Notes under the pieces: model-generated
Told to the model about the DNA's origin: nothing
The model's database searches: none
The model's input: only the letters and a program-made list of their open reading frames with translations
Virus record (IMG/VR): IMGVR_UViG_3300008267_008449
Coordinates: 1 to 37,300 of that record
Length of the DNA stretch: 37,300 nucleotides
From: a virus
Reading direction: 5' to 3' (one strand)
Program-made: the position numbers and the translations under genes
Part shown: positions 6,061 through 14,596 of the stretch, in pieces
Numbering within the stretch: the stretch's first letter is position 1
Layout: each line of letters begins with the position of its first letter

Positions 6061-7536
6061 CTATTCCAAATATTTCACATTAACAATCTGAAATTTGATT
6101 TGTTTTTTGTAAGTGTTTATTTCCCCACTACTTTCAACTTTTATGTCTATATAATATTCATTTGGGATTTTATCTCTTGTGTCAAACATAAAATAATATT
6201 CGTTTGGTGTTCTATTTATTTTAGTCCAATCTTGAACTTGAACTTCGGTTTGACCTTCCCTAACATAAATTCTATAATATGCACTAACATTTTGTAATAA
6301 TTTTTGTGTGGAATATGCTTGTTTAATAACCACACCAACTTTTCTTATGTCGGTGTTATATATTTTTTCATCTTGTTTTAAACCATAAAAATCAAAACCA
6401 TATAATTTAGGTTCAGACGAAACAACCCCCATTTGAATTGAGTGTTTTAATGGGTATATAACAAAATCATTAGTCATTTGAGGTAATTCAAACCCGTTTA
6501 AATTTAAATCATACCATCTATCAGAAAAAGTACAAGGAGTTTTATAACCTATAAGAGGTGGAATAATTACTTCATAAACCCCTTTAGTTTTTTGACAAGT
6601 ACTAAGACCAATAAGACCTGATATTTCATCACCATTCATATCTAAAATATCTACTGATGGGTTATAATCCAAATTAATAGGGTTACCATTATCAAAAAGA
6701 TATAAGAATAATTTATTAACTTTACCCAAACTAAAAGAATTTCTATCATCTTCAATTAAATCATCGTAAGATGTTTCTAAAAATGGTTCATAAAATGTTT
6801 GTGTGTGACGAGTAAAAAATTGAACCTCGTAATTGTCAGTAATACCTGTTATGTTCTCTACTTGTGGTTTGTAAGCAATACCCCATCCTGAAACATTAGT
6901 TAATTGACCGGTTAATATTGAGTTAATCTCACTAGACATATCAAAACTAACATTTTCATTACCAAATTCAAAATGTTGGGTATCAACAATAGTTAACCCA
7001 CTATAAGGAACATTACCAATGTTTTTATTATTATATATACCTTCTTCTTCCCAAGTACCAATAGTTGTTGTTTGAAACCAATTAGATGGTCTATCAGAAA
7101 AGTTTTTATCTAATGGACTATAATCGTAAATTAAATCTGCAAAATCATACCCAACACCTTCATCCCAAACTTGGGGTTGGTTAGGGTCGTTATCAATATA
7201 TGGTATTCTAAATAAAATTAAATCAAATGAAGTTGCTCTCATTCTACCTTGAGATGTGGTAGTATTTAATAGTTCTTCATTAAATGATGAGGTATTCACC
7301 ATTCTTAAAGTATGTGTAGGTAGTTCACCACAATTTAAATTTATGGTACCATCAGAGACTTTTTGATTTAATAAGGTAAAATCTAAATCAAAGATAAATC
7401 TACTATACCCATTTGGGTATTGAGAACTAATAACTGAACCATAAAAAAGCTCGGTAACCGGATTTCTTCCAGTATTTACAAAGCTATTTGATGTAAGAGT
7501 ATTGTTCTTGCTAAAATACGAGTTATTAATTGACAT
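6061..7536 (-). CDS. Putative virion structural protein (baseplate or tail-associated)
   Basis: A 491-aa, Asn/Thr/Tyr-rich, beta-rich protein with no membrane helix or signal peptide. Recognisable stretches include YSRFIFDLDFTLLNQKV near residue 44, WDEGVGYDFADLIYDYSP near 125, RPSNWFQTTTIGTWEEEGIY near 152, and a C-terminal strand-rich half (~260-491) that looks like separate Ig-like or fibre domains. I do not know a named T4 counterpart. It follows the gp5-like hub gene with a short gap containing a TATAAGTA box, so it is co-expressed with or just after baseplate genes. A baseplate wedge, fibre-attachment or neck-fibre protein are all possible. Confidence 0.7.
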   Translation of the reverse strand: MSINNSYFSKNNTLTSNSFVNTGRNPVTELFYGSVISSQYPNGYSRFIFDLDFTLLNQKVSDGTINLNCGELPTHTLRMVNTSSFNEELLNTTTSQGRMRATSFDLILFRIPYIDNDPNQPQVWDEGVGYDFADLIYDYSPLDKNFSDRPSNWFQTTTIGTWEEEGIYNNKNIGNVPYSGLTIVDTQHFEFGNENVSFDMSSEINSILTGQLTNVSGWGIAYKPQVENITGITDNYEVQFFTRHTQTFYEPFLETSYDDLIEDDRNSFSLGKVNKLFLYLFDNGNPINLDYNPSVDILDMNGDEISGLIGLSTCQKTKGVYEVIIPPLIGYKTPCTFSDRWYDLNLNGFELPQMTNDFVIYPLKHSIQMGVVSSEPKLYGFDFYGLKQDEKIYNTDIRKVGVVIKQAYSTQKLLQNVSAYYRIYVREGQTEVQVQDWTKINRTPNEYYFMFDTRDKIPNEYYIDIKVESSGEINTYKKQIKFQIVNVKYLE

Positions 7537-7546
7537 TTAAGTGTTT

Positions 7547-7554
7547 TACTTATA
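7547..7554 (-). promoter_or_regulatory. Late-promoter-like TATAAGTA box
   Basis: TATAAGTA on the minus strand, ten bases before the start at 7536; one mismatch from the T4 late core. An overlapping plus-strand TATAAATA (7551-7558) would fire antisense into the hub gene and is probably incidental. Confidence 0.4.
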
Positions 7555-7558
7555 AATA

Positions 7559-9136
7559 TCAATTAATTCGAATATTTTGATTTAGTATGTCATTTTCCGC
7601 ATTAGCTAAGAGACTTTCTATTTCAAAACTAGATTGTGCGTTACCCGCCGCTATCGGAACAGGTGGCATTGTAGCTATGGGGTGTACGTGACCGGTAACA
7701 AAGGCAAACATTTTTCGGAGTAATATCATTAATTGGTCTCCTCTAACAACAGGGTAAGTTTTATTGAGAATACTACCTTCACCTCTAACAAATTTATCTT
7801 GGGGAATACCGTAAAGAGTGTCGGATAAATCAATTAAACCTTTTGGTCCTCTTGAATCGTGAGATAATAAATAAATTCTTTGACTACCTAATACTCCATA
7901 AGTTATGTCAGAATTATTAAAATCGTTTATTATTGATATCTCTGGTTTTGTATTAAATTGTGGTCCTATAAATGGGGCCCCTTTTGAATTTGTTGTTGAT
8001 ATAAGAAAAAAACCAGTTTTAGTTTGTGTTGAATTACATTTAATTTTAGAATAAAATTTAATATAATTTGTTAATTCTAATACATCATTAGAGGTTTGCG
8101 TTGCATCAAATTTATTACCTGTTTCATAAGATAATTTTGATGGTGTAACAATTAAAGGTAGATTAGCACCTTTTACAAAATTTTGAGGGTTTTTAACTGC
8201 ATACCCCGGAATATTAATCTGTCCGTTGAAAACTGAAGAAATAAATTTATTAATTTTATTAACACAAGTATCAAAAGTATCACCAACAAAAGAATAACTT
8301 TCAACTGCATTTGTATAGTTAGTACCAATACTTAAAGATGTAATACTCTCCGGTTTGAAATTTTTAGTATTGACTGATATACTTGGTATCACATTATGTA
8401 AACTAACAGTTCCGGTAAAATTAAAATTACTCTCTAAATTTGAAATATCCCATATTATCATTTTTTTAACCATATCAACAACCTCCTCAAATCTAGTATC
8501 CATTGTTGGTGTACCAGGGATTTCTTGTGTTGAGAAATTAGATAATTGTAAAAAACCTCTTTTTGTGTTAACTTCAGGTAATACTCCGGTAAGAGGTTTT
8601 GATTTACCTGCTCTAATTAATACATCATTTTCTTTTACAACGACATCAGCAGAACCTCTACCCAATAAAGCGTTATCACCTGGTTCGGGATAAATACCTT
8701 TATTTAAAGTTGGGTCTCTATATTCACCATTTTGATTTTTAATTGATGTCCCCTCTTTTATTTTATCACCCGCCGCTAAAAATTTTTGAGCACCATTAAA
8801 TTGTTCAAATGATGTTTTTGTTGGTGAAGAAAATGGTCCTTGAATGTAAAATTGATTTTGATTTGGAAATTTTTTGTTCATATAAATGATATGAACATAT
8901 TCGTCAATTTTAGGTGTTTGGCTAATGTAGAAAGGTAATAATGACATAAAAACAATTGGGTCTTTACTTGTCCATTTATCAGTCTCTTCATTCCAATCTG
9001 GTACACCACCTATTATCGATGAATAATCTTTACCTTCAGGTAAAACACGTAAACGACCAAGCATAGTGGGGTCTTGGTTATCATATACCCTACCAGCGAA
9101 TAATATTTGATATTTATTTTGTCTATCTATTTGCAT
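7559..9136 (-). CDS. 5: Baseplate hub protein, gp5-like OB-fold (no lysozyme domain seen)
   Basis: A 525-aa protein. Residues ~9-35 (YQILFAGRVYDNQDPTMLGR) match the start of the gp5 N-terminal OB-fold, where a strand is followed by V-x-D-x-x-D-P-x-x-x-G-R, as in T4 gp5 and other tail-spike proteins. The OB domain probably covers ~8-110. The C-terminal part has VVRGDQLMILLRKMFAFVTGHVHPIATMPP; the HxH there recalls metal-binding or conserved histidines in spike proteins. I see no T4-lysozyme catalytic pattern and no obvious triple-stranded needle repeat. Its start overlaps the stop of the small gene upstream (TAATG). Role: central hub/spike part of the contractile-tail baseplate. Confidence 0.75.
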   Translation of the reverse strand: MQIDRQNKYQILFAGRVYDNQDPTMLGRLRVLPEGKDYSSIIGGVPDWNEETDKWTSKDPIVFMSLLPFYISQTPKIDEYVHIIYMNKKFPNQNQFYIQGPFSSPTKTSFEQFNGAQKFLAAGDKIKEGTSIKNQNGEYRDPTLNKGIYPEPGDNALLGRGSADVVVKENDVLIRAGKSKPLTGVLPEVNTKRGFLQLSNFSTQEIPGTPTMDTRFEEVVDMVKKMIIWDISNLESNFNFTGTVSLHNVIPSISVNTKNFKPESITSLSIGTNYTNAVESYSFVGDTFDTCVNKINKFISSVFNGQINIPGYAVKNPQNFVKGANLPLIVTPSKLSYETGNKFDATQTSNDVLELTNYIKFYSKIKCNSTQTKTGFFLISTTNSKGAPFIGPQFNTKPEISIINDFNNSDITYGVLGSQRIYLLSHDSRGPKGLIDLSDTLYGIPQDKFVRGEGSILNKTYPVVRGDQLMILLRKMFAFVTGHVHPIATMPPVPIAAGNAQSSFEIESLLANAENDILNQNIRIN

Positions 9137-9351
9137 TATTTAGTATTTGTTCTTTTTTGATATTCATTTAGAATTGTATTATAAGTAACCTCAACTTTAT
9201 CTAAATGTTCTGTTAACTTTATAATAGTTTCTTTTGTTAATTTAAAATCTTCTTGAATAAAATCCATAACAAAAATTAAATCTTTGTTTGATGAAGATTT
9301 ATAATTTTTTATAATGTCTAATGCCTTTTCTGATTCTTCTATTTTTGTCAT
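9136..9351 (-). CDS. Small helical protein between baseplate genes
   Basis: A 71-aa protein, charged and almost wholly helical by appearance, with a coiled-coil-like second half (ETIIKLTEHLDKVEVTYNTIL). It is tightly coupled: the stop overlaps the next start by one base (TAATG), and it begins two bases after the stop of the 641-aa gene. No family is recognised. A small assembly factor for the neighbouring baseplate proteins is plausible from position. Confidence 0.65.
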   Translation of the reverse strand: MTKIEESEKALDIIKNYKSSSNKDLIFVMDFIQEDFKLTKETIIKLTEHLDKVEVTYNTILNEYQKRTNTK

Positions 9352-9353
9352 AA

Positions 9354-11279
9354 TTATAGTTTTTTTCCGGTGGCTTTAGATGGGATAGTTAAACCCGATG
9401 GTGTCATTGATAATGGACCTATTGCCACCTCTAATTTACCGTTTGAATTTTCTTCATTAGCCATTGCTTTCATTTGACTAAATTTTGATAACATATCTAA
9501 ATTAGGACTCCCATCTGGTAGAGCCCCTGTTGGAATCCCTGTCTTTTGAAATTCTTCTATAGCCCCTATGAAGGCTCTTGAAGCTGAATAACCATCTAAT
9601 AATTGTGATGCGAATAATAAAGGTAAAGGTATACCTCCACCAAGCCCGGGTATACCGGAAGTGATTAAAGATAACATTCCTAATATTTCATCAACAACAC
9701 TTTTACATCTTCTCCAATCACTAATAAAACTTGAAACAATTAATAGTAATTGAACTAATTTTAATATCATCGTTAATCTTTTATCAATTTTTTCTTTAAC
9801 TAAATCATTTATTACTCTCTGAATTAATACCATAATATCTCTTTTAATTAATTCAAATAATTCTTTAATGAATATTGCCCCAACTTTTGAAATAATATTA
9901 ATTGCGAATTTCTTAAAATTTTTAATGAAGGTCATAAAAGAATTAATTAAATCAACCAAAGATTGACCTAAAGATTTTAACATAATATAAATTGGTAATA
10001 ATATTTTTGGGGATAATAATGATGAGGCAATACCTTGACACATTAATTTTATAAAATTAAAATCAACAGCTGCTTTTACATCTATTTCAGGAGCTAATCC
10101 CCAGGCTGGGTCATTAATTAATGAATTAGTTAGATTATCCATCGCATCAACTAAATCATTATCGTCAACAAAATTTAAATTATTTAAATCCTCAAAAATT
10201 GCGTCAGCATTTACAGGGACTTTAATATTGTCACACCCCTCAAATTCAATTACCCCGTTTTTTATATTTGTAACCGTCTGTTCTATTTTTCTTAAATCAA
10301 TTTCGTTAAATTCAAAAAATGATTCATCAACACCGTCTAAATCGGCTAATTTGGCGATTCCACTAACATCAATTTCTTTTCTGTTATCAAAACATAACCC
10401 TAATATTCTTTGGACAATTGCACCAAATTTAGTTAGGTCATCAATTTGACCAATACCGGCATCAATTTTAATTGATACAGCCCCTGACAAGGCTTCCATA
10501 ATGTTAGCCATTATGTTTGTAGTGTCAACAATTTTAATTGTTTTAAAATAATCTATCATGAATTCACCAACTTTATTGACTGCACCACCATTAATTCCGA
10601 TACGGTCTTGTAAGGTTACTTTATACCACGGTCCTGTTACATCTTTATCATCAGTCTCAACATATTGAATATCAAATAAATTTCGTCCCGATTGTCCTTT
10701 ATATAACTGACTATTAGTTGTTGAATACGGATTACCATTTTGAATTAATTCGTACAATTGTTTATTCATAGGATACGGATAACTTTGTACGGTAGTTAGT
10801 GGTTGTTTTTCATATAATGGTTTCCCATCGTCTTCAGTTGGTGATAATTTTAAAAGATTAAGTAAATCAATGGATTTTACTTTAATATATAAAGTTTGAG
10901 CGCTAAAAGATTGTTGTTGGTCACACCCAATAGCGTTTAAAGACTCTTCAAATAGAATTTTAGCAATTTCAGGTTCAATTCTTTTAAGAACTGTTAAAAA
11001 CAATCTTTTAACATATCTAGTTGAGTTACCACCTTTACCACCAGTAATCTTATTAATATCTAATAGTTGTTCAAGTTGAGTTTTAATCTCTTTTTGATAT
11101 CTTTTAGATTGATTTTTTAAATTTTGAATTTGACCGGTAATTTCAGACTTTGCATTCTCAAATGCCTCCCCAGCTTTTTTAGTAGTATCATCATACTGAC
11201 CTTTTAAATCGGAGTATGATTTTGTTGCATTTATTTTATTTTGAACCGAATTATAGTCAAAGTTTAAATCTAATCCCAT
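9354..11279 (-). CDS. Large putative baseplate/tail protein with long hydrophobic helical region
   Basis: A 641-aa protein. The N-terminus (~20-75) is a coiled coil rich in Lys, Glu and Gln. The middle (~85-400) is mixed. Residues ~415-530 contain a run of hydrophobic and amphipathic helices (LLSPKILLPIYIMLKSLGQS, LINSFMTFIKNFKKFAINII, VLIQRVINDLV) and then LLLIVSSFISDW. The C-terminal ~100 residues are Gly/Pro/Ser-rich. Neighbours are a gp5-like hub gene and small helical proteins, so it is probably a baseplate hub or tape-measure-related protein. The hydrophobic region could act in membrane penetration. I do not see a clear match to T4 gp27 or gp29, so the exact role is open. Confidence 0.7.
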   Translation of the reverse strand: MGLDLNFDYNSVQNKINATKSYSDLKGQYDDTTKKAGEAFENAKSEITGQIQNLKNQSKRYQKEIKTQLEQLLDINKITGGKGGNSTRYVKRLFLTVLKRIEPEIAKILFEESLNAIGCDQQQSFSAQTLYIKVKSIDLLNLLKLSPTEDDGKPLYEKQPLTTVQSYPYPMNKQLYELIQNGNPYSTTNSQLYKGQSGRNLFDIQYVETDDKDVTGPWYKVTLQDRIGINGGAVNKVGEFMIDYFKTIKIVDTTNIMANIMEALSGAVSIKIDAGIGQIDDLTKFGAIVQRILGLCFDNRKEIDVSGIAKLADLDGVDESFFEFNEIDLRKIEQTVTNIKNGVIEFEGCDNIKVPVNADAIFEDLNNLNFVDDNDLVDAMDNLTNSLINDPAWGLAPEIDVKAAVDFNFIKLMCQGIASSLLSPKILLPIYIMLKSLGQSLVDLINSFMTFIKNFKKFAINIISKVGAIFIKELFELIKRDIMVLIQRVINDLVKEKIDKRLTMILKLVQLLLIVSSFISDWRRCKSVVDEILGMLSLITSGIPGLGGGIPLPLLFASQLLDGYSASRAFIGAIEEFQKTGIPTGALPDGSPNLDMLSKFSQMKAMANEENSNGKLEVAIGPLSMTPSGLTIPSKATGKKL

Positions 11280-11285
11280 TTTAAA

Positions 11286-11666
11286 TTATTTTTTCATTTT
11301 ATAAGAATCAGAACTTTTGGATATGTCTTTTTCAATTAAGGTTTTTAATAAATCATCGTCATCTCCTAAATCAGTAATAGAAAAACTTTCACTACTATTA
11401 TTATTATTAGATTTTTCCCACATACCAGATTGAAGTTTAGATAGAGTTAATTTTTTCTCAACACAATCATTGATTATTTTTTGTTGTTTCTCAATCACAG
11501 GACCTATGATAGTCATATCTTCAGGTTCCTTCATCATTGTCAACATTTTATTTTGAATTCTAATTGCGGTGTTTCTCTGCTCAACTAGTTCATTGTATAT
11601 TTCTTGCATCAATGATAACATTGATTCTTTAGATAAATTAATTTCGTTTTTTTTTGGTCTTGCCAT
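11286..11666 (-). CDS. Small coiled-coil protein, hypothetical
   Basis: A 126-aa protein. It starts with basic MARPKKNE, then a long helix (~10-80) rich in Met, Gln, Glu and Lys (LSLMQEIYNELVEQRNTAI...). A low-complexity Asn/Ser stretch (~88-95) is followed by an acidic segment (LGDDDDLL) and a basic tail. It lies six bases upstream of the 641-aa gene. No family is recognised. A chaperone or assembly factor for the following tail protein would fit the order, by inference. Confidence 0.65.
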   Translation of the reverse strand: MARPKKNEINLSKESMLSLMQEIYNELVEQRNTAIRIQNKMLTMMKEPEDMTIIGPVIEKQQKIINDCVEKKLTLSKLQSGMWEKSNNNNSSESFSITDLGDDDDLLKTLIEKDISKSSDSYKMKK

Positions 11667-11691
11667 AATGATAAATATTTAAACGTGTGAT

Positions 11692-12441
11692 TTATTTAAC
11701 CATATTTTGAATTAGTACCAAATACATATTTTTAAATTTTTTCATAGACCCTCTGATTTCTTTGGTTGTTAAGTTTGTCATCTCTCGTAACGATAATAAA
11801 ATAATATTTTTATTAAATTTATTATTATCGTTTCCGACAAAAATCTTATCATAATTTTCAAATATTTCATACAACGCGTAACCTAATTTAATTTCGTTTT
11901 CCGAAAGGTTACCCTCTTTAATAAATTTTTCTAATTCTAATAAAAAATGTCTGATAACTCTTTCAGGGTCTAACCCATCATTTTCTATACTATATGAAAA
12001 CATTTCATTGTTTTCAATACTAGTAGAAATATCCTCGTATGAAATTTTTCTATTTGTTTCTTTTTGGTCTTTAATGATTTGACCCATTAAATAATTTTTA
12101 CATATGGTACCAAAATAAGAATATGCCTTCTTTTCTCTAGAAGGTTTAAATTTTTCTATTTTGGTCATTAAAAATGAGTGAGTGTCTACATGAATTTCAG
12201 TGAAATCCATGTCTTTTCTGTATAATTTATATCTACGAATAATTGAAGATATCATCTTATCTAAAGGTTGTTTTAAAAACTCATTATAAATTTTATTTCT
12301 TTCTTCGTAATCCTCGGTTGATAGAAATCTAACAACCGCTAATTCTTCCCGAACATCAAAATAATTTAATTGAGTTGGTTTTCTACCTTTCTTTTTTAAC
12401 TCAACAACGGTATCTCCTGTTAAATTAACTATTTCACTCAT
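11692..12441 (-). CDS. 55: Late-transcription sigma factor, gp55-like
   Basis: A 249-aa protein resembling T4 gp55, the sigma-like subunit that directs host RNA polymerase to TATAAATA late promoters. The region-2-like core spans ~60-130 and includes EIHVDTHSFLMTKIEKFKP followed by KKAYSYFGTICKNYLMGQI, the same layout as gp55 (F-D-x-x-K, then A-Y-x-x-x-x-C-x-N-x-F). The C-terminus (~212-240, LREMTNLTTKEIRGSMKKF) looks like a small helix-turn-helix. It is longer than T4 gp55 (185 aa). Its start overlaps the stop of the glycosyltransferase gene before it (TAATG), so it is translated in the middle of this operon. Boxes matching its expected target occur upstream of several genes here. Confidence 0.72.
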   Translation of the reverse strand: MSEIVNLTGDTVVELKKKGRKPTQLNYFDVREELAVVRFLSTEDYEERNKIYNEFLKQPLDKMISSIIRRYKLYRKDMDFTEIHVDTHSFLMTKIEKFKPSREKKAYSYFGTICKNYLMGQIIKDQKETNRKISYEDISTSIENNEMFSYSIENDGLDPERVIRHFLLELEKFIKEGNLSENEIKLGYALYEIFENYDKIFVGNDNNKFNKNIILLSLREMTNLTTKEIRGSMKKFKNMYLVLIQNMVK

Positions 12442-13253
12442 TAAACTTCTTGAGGTTCGTATTTTATGTTTCTATCATTAATAAAGAAATATTCTTTTTT
12501 AGCTGACTCAATCCAAAACTTAACCTCATCATCTGTTAAAACATTTTCACCATTTTTATAATTCCAAAAAATAGAACCTTGTCTTAAATTTGTATGTTTA
12601 TAACCTATTCTTGGAATTGATATAATTTTTACCGAGTTATGTGTCATTCTTAAAAAGAATTCATAACCAAAGGTTAATTTAAACGACGATTTAATTAATC
12701 CGAAATCAATAAACGATGATTTTTTAATAACCATACCTGACGTTTGAAAATTCTGATAGTCAAGTAGTGTTTCATTAGTTAAAACACCCATCTCTTCAGT
12801 AAAATTAGCTGCGAAAGTAGCCTCATTAGTAAATCCGGCAAATTTACCTGTTTCATCCGTATCAACAACTATAGGTAAAAAAGCATTTACATCAGGATAC
12901 ACCCCACTATATAACTCAACATTTTTAAACCAAATACTTGAGTATTCATCATCAAATTCAAATAATGAAACCCATTCTGAATTTGAATTTCTAACTCCGT
13001 AATTTATTTGGTCGGCGTAGTTGGGGTCTTTAGACCATTCAAATTTTTTAACATTTAAATCCCCAAAATCAAATTCGTTTAAATAATCAGTCAAATAACT
13101 TTCGTTAGTGTGCACAATTATTAATTCATTTATCCCTACTTTTTGATTCTGTAATGATTTTATACATTTTTCAAAATACTCTGTAAATCCTAAAGTTTTA
13201 CCTGATTTTATTGGTAAAATAACGGACACGTCAAATGTTTTAGTTTCTTCCAT
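12441..13253 (-). CDS. Family 2-type (GT-A) glycosyltransferase
   Basis: A 270-aa protein with a GT-A beginning: a strand DVSVILPIKSG at ~8-17, then CIKSLQNQKVGINELIIV (~31-48), and an acidic metal-binding motif in SLFEFDDEYS (~95-104). Later it has a family-2-like acceptor part with SGMVIKKSSFIDFG and FGYEFFLRM. It would transfer a sugar from a nucleotide donor in the cytoplasm. It lies between the GT-B gene and the late sigma gene with one- or two-base junctions, so the three are co-translated. The substrate cannot be read from sequence. Confidence 0.8.
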   Translation of the reverse strand: MEETKTFDVSVILPIKSGKTLGFTEYFEKCIKSLQNQKVGINELIIVHTNESYLTDYLNEFDFGDLNVKKFEWSKDPNYADQINYGVRNSNSEWVSLFEFDDEYSSIWFKNVELYSGVYPDVNAFLPIVVDTDETGKFAGFTNEATFAANFTEEMGVLTNETLLDYQNFQTSGMVIKKSSFIDFGLIKSSFKLTFGYEFFLRMTHNSVKIISIPRIGYKHTNLRQGSIFWNYKNGENVLTDDEVKFWIESAKKEYFFINDRNIKYEPQEV

Positions 13254-13254
13254 A

Positions 13255-14316
13255 TTATTCTATTGTTTCTAGTTTAGATAATTGTTCTTCAAATGATTCT
13301 AATCTAACAGACAAGTATCTCTCAAAGAGGTTTATTGCTTCAGAGTTGAATGTCTCTTTAGTTGATAATGTCTCAACCGTTTTTAACATTTCACTTTTTA
13401 AATTTTCGTTAATACTATCCTCTAACCAATTTTGTAAAAAGTCAGAAATATAATCAACAATTTGTATTTTATTATTAACCCAAATACCGTTATCCTCATT
13501 CATCCATTCCGGTACTAAATTAGGTGCTAATCCTAAAACAGGAACATTACATTTCATAGATTCCAACGGGAATGTACCATACGAACTTGTCTCATCAATC
13601 CAAACAGAAAGAAAACACTCTTTTAATGTCTTGGCGAATTCAGTTTCAGATAATCCTCTCATATCTCTAAATGTTATCCATCTATATTGAGGAAATTTAA
13701 TGTAAAACGATTTTATAATATTAGTTGACTCTCTTTGGTCTCTAGCATGTATTGCGATAATTGGTTTTGGTGGTAATGAGTTTGGTACAAAATTGTCTGA
13801 AATAAATGGTTTTAGTATGTCAAATGAGATGTTTCTCATTACATTTTCCAAATATTCTTTTTGAATTTCCGATGTTGCGATACATTTAAAAAACCCTAGT
13901 TGAGACCAAGTTTGTCCTGGCTGTAAGGTTTCTAATATATGGTCATATGCTTGACATAAAACTATCTTACCACAAGGTAATTTAGAAATTTGACTCATTA
14001 CAAACCCATAAAGTTCTGGTAAGATAATAAAATCTTCAGGAGATACTTCTAAATTTTCACCTTCAATTGGTTTATGAGGTAATAAATCCATATACTCTTG
14101 TCCTAACCAACTTTGTACTCCTGTGTAGTCAGACTTTTCGTGTAACATAATTGGATTATACCCTTCCTTTAGTAACGCCATACCTAAATTATATATGTAG
14201 GATAACGAGGCTTTCGCATTGCCTTTAGTGTCTTGAACTAAAAGATAAATTCTAGACTTCTTATCTTTCATGTTTTGAATAGATTTCTCTAATTTTGAAA
14301 TTTGTTCTTGTGTCAT
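13255..14316 (-). CDS. GT-B glycosyltransferase (GT4-like)
   Basis: A 353-aa protein with a two-lobed GT-B layout. The N-terminal lobe starts after a short coiled coil: RIYLLVQDTKGNAKASLSYI, then YNLGMALLKEGYNPIML. The linker and C-terminal lobe begin near KPIIAIHARDQRE (~183). The GT4-like signature SSYGTFPLESMKCNVPVLG (~243-261) matches the E-x7-E donor-binding region, although the first acidic residue sits in WIDETSSYGTF. It is tightly packed with the GT-A gene downstream (one base apart). Likely a step in the same glycan pathway. Confidence 0.75.
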   Translation of the reverse strand: MTQEQISKLEKSIQNMKDKKSRIYLLVQDTKGNAKASLSYIYNLGMALLKEGYNPIMLHEKSDYTGVQSWLGQEYMDLLPHKPIEGENLEVSPEDFIILPELYGFVMSQISKLPCGKIVLCQAYDHILETLQPGQTWSQLGFFKCIATSEIQKEYLENVMRNISFDILKPFISDNFVPNSLPPKPIIAIHARDQRESTNIIKSFYIKFPQYRWITFRDMRGLSETEFAKTLKECFLSVWIDETSSYGTFPLESMKCNVPVLGLAPNLVPEWMNEDNGIWVNNKIQIVDYISDFLQNWLEDSINENLKSEMLKTVETLSTKETFNSEAINLFERYLSVRLESFEEQLSKLETIE

Positions 14317-14320
14317 TGTG

Positions 14321-14596
14321 TTATATTTTGTTTATTAATTTTTTATATAATAATGTGTTAAATGCCAATTTAAAAGGTATTGATAATTGACCTATACCTT
14401 TAATCCCTAATTTTTCGTCAATTTCTTCTGACTCATCCATTATGACTTCTAACATTAATTTAATTGTTTCGTATTTTATAATACTAATTGCTGTACCTTC
14501 TGTTTCTCCGGATGATGATACTTTATCTTCTATTTGAACATAAGAATCAATTTTATCTAAATCCAAGTAATAATTTTCGCCTAATACTTTTAACAT
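14321..14596 (-). CDS. Small hypothetical protein
   Basis: A 91-aa protein. The beginning MLKVLGENYYLDLDKIDSYV looks strand-rich, the middle is acidic (MDESEEIDEKLG), and the C-terminus is a hydrophobic-basic helix (FKLAFNTLLYKKLINKI). No family is recognised. It overlaps the HAD-like gene upstream by seven bases and precedes the GT-B gene by four, so it is probably expressed with them. Confidence 0.65.
   Translation of the reverse strand: MLKVLGENYYLDLDKIDSYVQIEDKVSSSGETEGTAISIIKYETIKLMLEVIMDESEEIDEKLGIKGIGQLSIPFKLAFNTLLYKKLINKI

Noticed and set aside
8355-8693. Plus-strand open frame of 112 codons within the baseplate hub gene
   Set aside because: It is fully inside a well-supported minus-strand gene and has no start signal or recognisable product.
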